Origin: Anopheles merus
Taxonomy: Eukaryota > Arthropoda > Insecta > Diptera > Culicidae
Assembly: GCF_017562075.2 (NCBI RefSeq)
Contig: NC_054081.1
Location: forward strand, 21,124,941 to 21,188,940
Length of the DNA stretch: 64,000 nt
Direction of reading: 5' to 3'
Made by a program: the position numbers and the translations under genes. Under the pieces are notes generated by a model that did not search any database, was not told the DNA's origin, and saw only the letters and a list, made by a program, of their open reading frames with translations. Positions 57,546-64,000 of this stretch are shown one piece after another. Position 1 is the first letter of the stretch. Every line of letters begins with the position of its first letter.

Positions 57546-57723
57546 AATATAATCGAATCCTCAGCACTGTTTACAATGTACTAGCATCACCATCATCAGA
57601 ATCGTTTTTCATTCAGCCATCTTCCTGGTCCTACATAAATATGACTATCTTGCCAGAAATGTTTCTATGGCTTTAGATATTGTATCATCATCAAATTAAT
57701 TATTCTGTTTCACTTAATATGTT

Positions 57724-58017
57724 ATGTTTAATATGTTACGCATGTCCTACAAATTACGAACAGAAGCAATAATGTTTGCAAGAGTTTCGGTTGTATTTAT
57801 CACTGATGAAGAAACGGCTGACTGCATCAACTCCATATCCAATTTGTTTGAAACGAGGTTTGTAACCCCCTGTTTACACATGCCAATCGCCAGCAGCGAA
57901 CCCATCGAACTCCTGTCAAAATTATATGGAGTTGAGGATACGATGGGTTCGATGGATGGGTTTTCCATCACTTGTGGGTATTCAGTAGCTCAGTTTGGAA
58001 AGGTCCGAGAGGGCTAA
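57724..58017 (+). other. Unassigned 97-codon open frame
   Basis: An uninterrupted frame that resembles no family I can name. The minus strand over 57747-57971 is also open for 74 codons and reads no less like protein, so neither direction is favoured. It could be an exon remnant of a host gene or part of an element. It directly precedes a heptamer satellite. Confidence 0.25.
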
Positions 58018-58055
58018 TGAAAACACACAATTATGTTTTATTATGTTATTATTAA

Positions 58056-58393
58056 TTTATGTTTATGTTTTATGTTTTATGTTTTATGTTTTATGTTTTA
58101 TGTTTTATGTTTTATGTTTTATGTTTTATGTTTTATGTTTTATGTTTTATGTTTTATGTTTTATGTTTTATGTTTTATGTTTTATGTTTTATGTTTTATG
58201 TTTTATGTTATGTTTTATGTTTTATGTTTTATGTTTATGTTTTATGTTTATGTTTTATGTTTTATGTTTTATGTTTTATGTTTTATGTTTTATTTTTATG
58301 TTTTTTTATGTTTTATGTTTTATGTTTTATGTTTTATGTTTTATGTTTTATGTTTTATGTTTTATGTTTTATGTTTTATGTTTTATGTTTTAA
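58056..58393. repeat. (TTTTATG)n heptamer minisatellite
   Basis: About 48 tandem heptamers with a few shortened or interrupted units. Because 7 is not a multiple of 3, all three + frames stay open and produce Phe/Met/Tyr/Val/Leu/Cys repeats; these are not genes. Confidence 0.97.
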
Positions 58394-58395
58394 AG

Positions 58396-58600
58396 AGTTC
58401 AAGAGTTTCAAAGAGTTCAACAACCTGGTCATGCAGATCATTGGGTAGCAGACACCAAACGTAGTCCGGGGTACAGCAATAGCCAACATTGAACGGGCAC
58501 GAAGTGATCTGGCTGGCACGAACAACTGAACCCACGAGAGCAGCATAGGACATTCGATACTTCCGTTAAGAAGCCCGGTGATGAATGCCAGCAGCAAGTT
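58396..58600 (-). pseudogene. CR1-like ORF2 C-terminal fragment
   Basis: The minus-strand reading 'LLLAFITGLLNGSIECPMLL', 'FVPARSLRARSML', then a 'LLNSLKLLNSL' end matches the last 70 residues of the 17-20 kb CR1 protein ('FIAGLLNGSIDSSPLL'). The heptamer satellite begins where the element's 3' end would be. Confidence 0.75.
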
Positions 58601-58636
58601 TCTCTCTCTCTCTATCTCTCTCTCTTTCTTTCTCTT
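58597..58636. repeat. (TC)n microsatellite
   Basis: About 40 bp of TCTC with a few changes, at the break between the CR1 and RTE-like fragments. Confidence 0.85.
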
Positions 58637-58689
58637 GTTGGCCTGCTCACGATAGGGCACGTCGATGTGACATGGCCCGGCCAACAATA

Positions 58690-60030
58690 ATTCTCTAGGA
58701 TGCTCGATCTCTGGCAGCAGCCTCCCATCCATGTAGACACCCGATTCTACTGGTCTCGCTTCACCTGGTCCAGCCATCGAGTTCGCTGTGCTCCCCTGCG
58801 CCTTATGCCGAACTGGGGATCGCTGTCGAACACCTTCTTGGTGGGGCATAAGTCCACGCTCCATGCTCGAACACACCGCCAAAGATGGTCCGGAGGATGT
58901 GCCGCTCAAACACGCCCAGAGCGTTTGCATCCTCAGCTCGGATGGTCCAGGATTAGTGTCCGTAAAGAACCACCAGGTGAATTAATGTGCGATATATCTC
59001 ACATTTCGGGCGGGATTGAAGTCTTCTAGAACTCAGCAGTCGGTGAAGCCCATATCACGCACGATTCCTCTGCACAAAGCGTCTCCGGATCTCGATGTCG
59101 TTGTTCGAAGTAATGACCGTCCCAAGATAACAAAACTCCTTTACCAGCTCGAGACTGTCGCCGTCAACTAATACACTACTTCCCAGATTGTCTGAATCTC
59201 CGGCAAGCACGTACTTTGTCTTCGTCGCATTGATTCTCAATCCAATTGTATTGTATATTGTATTTAAGTCATTGGCCAAATAAGCCGCCTTATCACTGAA
59301 TTAAAACTAGAACTTTAACTTTAATAACACAAAGAGCAGGTTAAACGCAGTGTACAATGTCAAGACGGATCAACAGAATCTTGTAGGTTGGTGCCAGTCA
59401 AATAAAGTGTAACGCTGATTCAATTTACGGGCCATCGCAGTCATAGGGTCGTTCTCGCTGTATGCACGTCTTGTAAGGTCAGTTCTTATTAGTCTCTAGT
59501 TACGGAACACTCTAGGAGGGACATTTATGTTGACTCTAGCCAGTAGTTCTGGCGAATCTATCTCACCGACAATAAGCTTGGACATAAACGTACATTGGGC
59601 ATTACAACGTCTCTTAGCACTTGACACCTTCCAGGGCGATGTTGAAGAGCAGACAGGAGAGTCCATTACCTTGCCTCAGACCCCTGTGAGATTCGCACGA
59701 TTCCGACGTCATGTTCGATATTCTCACCTTGCACTGCACCCCGTTCATGGTGGTCTCTAACAGCCGGATAAACTTCCCAGGGAAGTGGTACCGCTGCATG
59801 ATGCTCCATAGCTCATTCCGGTCTGTGGTGTCGTAGGCATCCTTGAAGTCGATGAATAGGTGGTGCGTAGGGATCTCGCGCTCTCGACACTTCTGGAGGA
59901 TCTGCCGTAGAGTGAAAATTTGGTCGGTGGTGGATTTGCCTCCAACAAACTCAGCTTAGTAGCTACCGACAAAATGTGTAGTAAGGGTCACAAGTCTGCA
60001 GAACAGGATCTGGGATGATGATGAGTCCCA
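58690..60030 (-). pseudogene. RTE-like retrotransposon 3' half, split by a CR1 tail
   Basis: Read on the minus strand: RT ('SCESHRGLRQGNGLSCLLFN', 59799-59614), then after an insertion 'LRINATKTKYVLAGDSD' and 'EFCYLGTVITSNNDIEIRRR' (59279-59055), then 'ALGVFERHILRTIFGG' (about 58940-58890) and the basic end. It is a relative of the palindromic RTE-like copies at 6-12 kb. The 5' half is missing and stops are present. The insertion at 59285-59622 carries the tail of a CR1-like element. Confidence 0.8.
59285..59622 (-). mobile_element. 5'-truncated CR1-like tail inserted in the RTE-like fragment
   Basis: The minus-strand reading 'RRCNAQCTFMSKLIVGEIDS' and 'PELLARVNINVPPR' matches the C-terminus of CR1-type ORF2 ('RRRNTQCSFIAGLLNGSIDS' in the young copy). 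The 3' end has a 'gttaaagttaaagttctag' stretch like a short tandem repeat. Confidence 0.7.
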
Positions 60031-60344
60031 CTGCATATCCCAAAAACAGGTTTGAGCGAGCCGGAAGTATCTTACGATAATATTTTATGTTGTCATTTAC
60101 TAATTTGTTAATTAATTAATTAATTCTTAATTCGATCGAGTGCCATCGAAATGTTCAACTTCTGTTTACAAAATATCTTCTTCTATAGTGGATGCACATA
60201 GTAGCAATACATATCCCATTTTCTTTTATTGCTACCCATGCTGACCAACAAAACAAGACAGCATGCAACCCTACTAGAAATTATTAACGTCCCTTTGCGA
60301 ACGCGCGGGCTTAACTGTTTTTGACTCATTCTTTATTTTATTTT
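60031..60344. other. Interval without a recognised gene
   Basis: AT-rich, with a (TTAA)-type run near 60108-60125. Nothing supported. Confidence 0.4.
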
Positions 60345-61375
60345 TTCTCATCATCATCAAAGATGACAAGTGTAGTTCATAACTTATCATGCTAAACATA
60401 AGATAAAGACACATAACATAACATATATTACATTACTTAGAAGGCTTGTTTAACATAAACAGCACATCTGCGTTTAAACTCAGCTACATTGCTCGTATCT
60501 TTTATTGTTCGCGGCATTCGATTATACAATTGCAACCCTTTGAAATACAAAGAGTTCCTTGACTGGTTTGTCTTGAGTTTAGCAGCCTTGGTGCGCTCGA
60601 TCTCCGTGTACTATAATGATGTAAATCTGACCCCCTCACTATACGCTCCCCCAAGTATTGTGGTAAACCACCTTGCACCAAACGCTGTATAAAAATCGGT
60701 GTTTGGAAAACAACTCGCTATTTCACAGACATCCACTGAAGGATTTACAACATCACGAGAGAGGATTTGTATGGTGCCACTCTCAACACTATCCGCATTA
60801 CTCGATTCTGTAGCCTTTGCAGTCTTTTTGTTTACCCCTGATTAGCCAAAAATAATATAGTGGCACAGAAATCAAAATGTGGTCCAATAAGTGCTTTTTA
60901 CAAATCACTTTTGCTTCAAAATTTATGTCTTTATAAATTCTAATGAGTAGAATTTTACCACACTTTTTGCTACCTTGGCTGTTACCAAATCAATATGAGC
61001 ATCAAACTTAAGTTTTTTACTTAGAAGTTATAATAGATTAGAAACAGAATTTCCAAATTTAGCTTTTTGTGTTCTATCACTAAGATAACTTTCAAACCAT
61101 TCCCATTCCTTCCCTTGAATACCATATATGTAGCAATCTAGTTCTGGATATCGTCTCGAATGCCTTTTTAAGGTCTAGGAACACTGCCGCAATTGACATC
61201 TCTTCTTCTATCAAACTTTTCCATTTTGCAAACAACAACAACAAGATTTAGAGCAGTTTCACATGAGTGTCCCTCCCTGCATCCGGATTGCTCGCGAGCT
61301 AATAGTTGATTGGTTTCCAGAAATGTTACCAATTGTTGCATGTTCACTACCTCCAAAACTTTTTCAACATTGGTG
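60345..61375 (-). pseudogene. L2-like non-LTR retrotransposon, 3' fragment
   Basis: The minus-strand reading in shifting frames gives 'VVNMQQLVTFLETNQLLARE' and 'QSGCREGHSCETALNLV' (61356-61250), then 'AVFLDLKKAFETIS' (about 61190-61150), and near the end 'SLYFKGLQLYNRMPRTIKDT' (about 60565-60510), the usual C-terminus of L2/Daphne-type RTs. The 3' UTR ends in (ATG)n. The middle of RT, including the catalytic box, is eroded or rearranged. Confidence 0.65.
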
Positions 61376-61588
61376 TCCTTTCCGTTTTAAGTTGGTAGGC
61401 TGAAATTTTAGCCTGTCAGCTGTTTGCATTGTATTGCAGTTTTCGAGCAGCTATCTAAGTGGGTATAATATACAGGTGGGCTTATCCCAAGGTGAAGATT
61501 GTAAGAGTGTTTTGAGTATTGGTCAAGCCTACAGAAAGCTTGTTTGAACAAAAAAAAATCACATATCCTGTCAAAAAGTGGGCCTGAT

Positions 61589-63446
61589 CGGGAACAAAAG
61601 TCGATAACGGAGTGGATAATTTAGTCTATCGGTTAGCAAAATCCGATCGGTTTGGCAGTGGAGTGGAATGGTGTTTGCCGCCATAGCAACGTGGTTAAAA
61701 AGTCGAGCAGTGGGATATGCAGTTGAAAACTTCATATAAAAAAACCATTTCAGTCGGATAGCCCTATCCACTGCTCCAGCACAGTTGATATAACAGTGGA
61801 AAACTTAATATTTTTTAAAAGTTAAAACCATGTTTAACAGCTCGCAAAAGAGATGTTTAATCGCTGTTTGAGTTATTTGAGATGTTTTATCACTCGATGT
61901 AGCTAAAATATTCTTTGTTAGAAAATATAAATTGACTTGTTTTTTTTTAAACAATCAAAACACATTAATTTAGGATTATAATAGTTGTCTAGTTTTATGG
62001 TTCAAGCTAAGAAATAAGAAACCAACATAAGAAATCCTTTCCTGCTAATCCTTTTCTTTTATCCAACCTTTTGTTATGGTCTTATGGCATGTTAGAATCG
62101 GTTCCGACACGTAAATACAACGAGATAGAGAAGACCCGTAGGATCACTAGGTATAAGGAAGTATAAGCAACTCATATCCGTTGGAGCGGCGAGTTCCGGT
62201 CGGAATCGTTTGCGTTGTTTTGCACCTATCGCAGGTGTTGTGCTTACTTGTACCTTCCAGACTATCCCCAAAAACAAGGGATCGCTTATGGATGGATACA
62301 GCCCGGGAATGTTCGGATTGAATTTTGAATTTGATTTTTTTTCATCCACTTAATCGAATATGAACACTTGAATAGCATCTATACTGGATCACATAGATTA
62401 AAATTTTAACGTAGTTATTTTATTTTTACCAAATCTGACGAAATCATCATCGTAGGTGTGGAAGCACACTCATTGTCGTATCAAGGACGCCAGGCTTCAG
62501 TGGACAGGCCATGTTCAACGCATGGAAACGAACAACTCAGGTGTTGTGCGAGAGGGAGGGGGGGGGGGTTGGTTTTGTATCAAATACACTTTGATTTTTT
62601 TTTTCTTGGGGGAGTGGGGGGTGTTGGTCGGGATGCCTGATATATGGTCCCCTGTAGTCTTTGAGTTCCTTCGTCCCATGGAGCCTCTATCGTTCATGGA
62701 GGCCCGCGATGAGACTACTGTACACACCATATATGCTGAATTTTATATCCACGGGGCCTCCCGCGGCCACTCAGTCCGCTTACCGTTAAATCCGCCATTG
62801 CGGAGGGGTCGAAGTAGGTTTAAATTTAAGTGGCCAGATGACTTGGAGGCGTCAGCCATTAAGACCAGGATAATGGACTGGCGAGGGCGAGAGACCGTGA
62901 GCGGTTTCAGACACTCCTTATTGCACGGAATAATTGTACCGCGTAGTTTCATTATATTTTTGCACGAGAGCGTAAAATACGGACGTTCACGGATCCAACG
63001 TTCGCGGTGGCTGGAGTTGATTAGCGCACATAGTGCATGGCACAGGACAAGGGTCAGCAAAGGTGGCAATTTCAGAAAGGATTCAAACCTCGTCCTCCAG
63101 TTCATACGATTTTGTTTCATCTAAACTCGTTCAGCCTACAGCCCGTTTTACACTTTACCCGGATTGTTTGAATAGGCCTACAGTCGGTACTGTCTAAGGC
63201 CACTTCTGGTGTGGTTTCTTCTAGATGGTCACTAAGTCAAACTTACTATTTAATTCATTTCGCAAAAGAACACCCCTAAATGTAAACAAAAGTGTTATTG
63301 ACAGATAGGCAAAACCAATAGCTACTCGAATCGGAAAGAGTTATCCACCAGTGGAGAAAATTATCCACCGGTGAAAAACAAATTCCACCGGTGGATTCGA
63401 GCATATCAACCGATCGGATAAATATTAGCGATTTTCGTTGGCGATC
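61589..63446. mobile_element. TIR element M (ends CCTGATCGNNAACRAAA)
   Basis: The left end reads 'ggCCTGATCGGGAACAAAAG' and the right end, inverted, 'ggaCCTGATCGCCAACGAAAA'. The flanks AGTG on both sides may be a 4-bp target duplication. The interior has no transposase but contains an RTE-like tail (62453-62930) and a cluster of 'ttatccaccrgtgrarmaaa'-like motifs near the right end (63340-63395). Confidence 0.65.
62453..62930 (+). pseudogene. RTE-like C-terminal fragment inside element M
   Basis: 'RIKDARLQWTGHVQRMETNN' (62477-62536) and, after an insertion rich in G and T, 'RRGRSRFKFKWPDDLEASAI' and 'GRETVSGFRHSLL' (62800-62925) match the end of RTE-type polyproteins, as also seen at 2975-3245. 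Confidence 0.65.
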
Positions 63447-63687
63447 AGGTCCAGTGATATTCAAATTTGGTTACAAAAAACATGCTATGAGACCACCTGG
63501 ACTGCATACACTTTGATTCTGGATTCCATCACCAGATCTCTTTAATGCACCTTGGGATAAATGTAAACACCACCTTGTTTTGCCATTTTTCGAACAGGTA
63601 CTCGAATCTAATTCTAGCTTTGAGGCTAGAATAATCTAGACTGAACCCGCTGCGCAAATTCGAGCAGTTTCCAGCGCAGGAAATGTA

Positions 63688-63719
63688 CCAAAATCTGCGC
63701 TGGCCAGCGCAGATTTTGG
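63688..63719. repeat. Perfect 32-bp palindrome (half site CCAAAATCTGCGCTGG)
   Basis: Positions 63688-63703 are the exact reverse complement of 63704-63719 with no spacer. It lies inside a wider, imperfect inverted arrangement of 'ttccagcgcaggaa' (63669) and 'ttcctgcgctgggt' (63746). GC-rich against an AT-rich background. Confidence 0.9.
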
Positions 63720-64000
63720 CTGGTCTCCCGCGCTGGACTTCAGCGATTCCTGCGCTGGGTCGAGCAAGTTTAGCGCCATCTATTGGCGAAATGGACGAAC
63801 TATTTGTGGCGGCGGAGCAAAAAAAAAAAAAAAAACGGTCAAAAAATTTAAAAATATTGGCGCCAATTTTTTCGTCCGCTTCTTCTCCCTCCCTCACCCT
63901 GCCCTGCCTCTTACTTGTACTTGCGGCGCTTCTGCCCGTGCTTTCCGCCGCCAGCTGATTGGGTGTTGTGGTGTATGCGTTGGTTCATATATGTGCATTG
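63720..64000. other. Window end without a supported gene
   Basis: Frames on both strands (63529-63897 minus, 63683-63958 plus) look like by-products of an A17 run at 63820-63836 and CT-rich sequence. Nothing supported. Confidence 0.35.

Larger units (their letters stand above)
61387..63660 (-). repeat. Repeat 'L', second copy, split by TIR element M
   Basis: The blocks 61387-61588 and 63447-63660 match 1-445 in reverse complement and are contiguous there. The gap holds element M. Confidence 0.75.

Noticed and set aside
57995..58464. Three overlapping Phe/Met/Tyr/Leu-rich open frames resembling a membrane protein
   Set aside because: All come from a heptamer satellite that has no stop in any + frame.
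63529..63958. Overlapping frames on both strands at the window end
   Set aside because: They are driven by an A17 run and CT-rich DNA. Neither resembles a protein family.
32863..64000. Search for further DNAJC16 exons in the rest of the window
   Set aside because: No frame with suitable splice sites and a convincing C-terminal domain was seen between the repeats.

Overview
This looks like dipteran, most probably mosquito (perhaps Anopheles), chromosomal DNA from a transposon-rich, heterochromatin-like region. The basis is the AT-rich background, the microsatellites, and the families present: a BEL/Pao LTR retrotransposon, CR1 (T1/Q-like), RTE-like and L2-like non-LTR elements, a tRNA-derived SINE that I recall as a common Anopheles type, and many small TIR elements (MITEs). 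Spliceosomal introns with GT/AG ends exclude a prokaryote. The species call is recall and inference, not a search result.

Only one host gene is convincing. It encodes an ER co-chaperone of the DNAJC16 (ERdj8) family, with three exons between 32863 and 38437 on the + strand. It has a signal anchor, a J domain with HPD, a thioredoxin-like domain with CxxC, and a membrane segment. The gene is open at its 3' side. Intron 2 (3.7 kb) is packed with repeats, and I found no further exon in the window.

Layout. 1-5 kb: old RTE-like reverse transcriptase debris, a (GT)n tract, a truncated Tc1 transposase and MITEs. 6.4-12.6 kb: a dead RTE-like element present twice head to head as a 5.1 kb near-perfect palindrome around (AT)29, with one copy running on to its 3' end. 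12.6-14.8 kb: a foldback element and a SINE. 16.9-19.9 kb: a young CR1 element with an intact RT frame and an 18-bp target duplication. 19.9-20.8 kb: a hAT-like element built of a 10-bp minisatellite in two opposite orientations. 21-32 kb: MITEs, a dead Ty3/gypsy pol fragment, a transposase fragment and a 520-bp palindromic repeat. 32.9-38.4 kb: the DNAJC16 gene. 41.8-52.1 kb: four elements nested in one another, the innermost a BEL/Pao element whose LTRs differ at 1 of 182 positions. 52.2-61.4 kb: degraded CR1, RTE-like and L2-like copies on the minus strand. 61.4-64 kb: a repeat also found inverted at the start of the window, split by another TIR element.

I did not find a clearly new functional system. 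The most notable structures are the palindromic RTE pair, the four-layer nest with its -1 break in the pol frame, and several nonautonomous TIR or palindromic families (marked by the palindrome half TGCGCAATCT, the TIR CTTCCCAAATAGCCAG, or a CGTTCAAATAGACATA terminus) that I cannot name. All alignments were made by eye, so boundaries are good to a few bases only where target duplications are stated.
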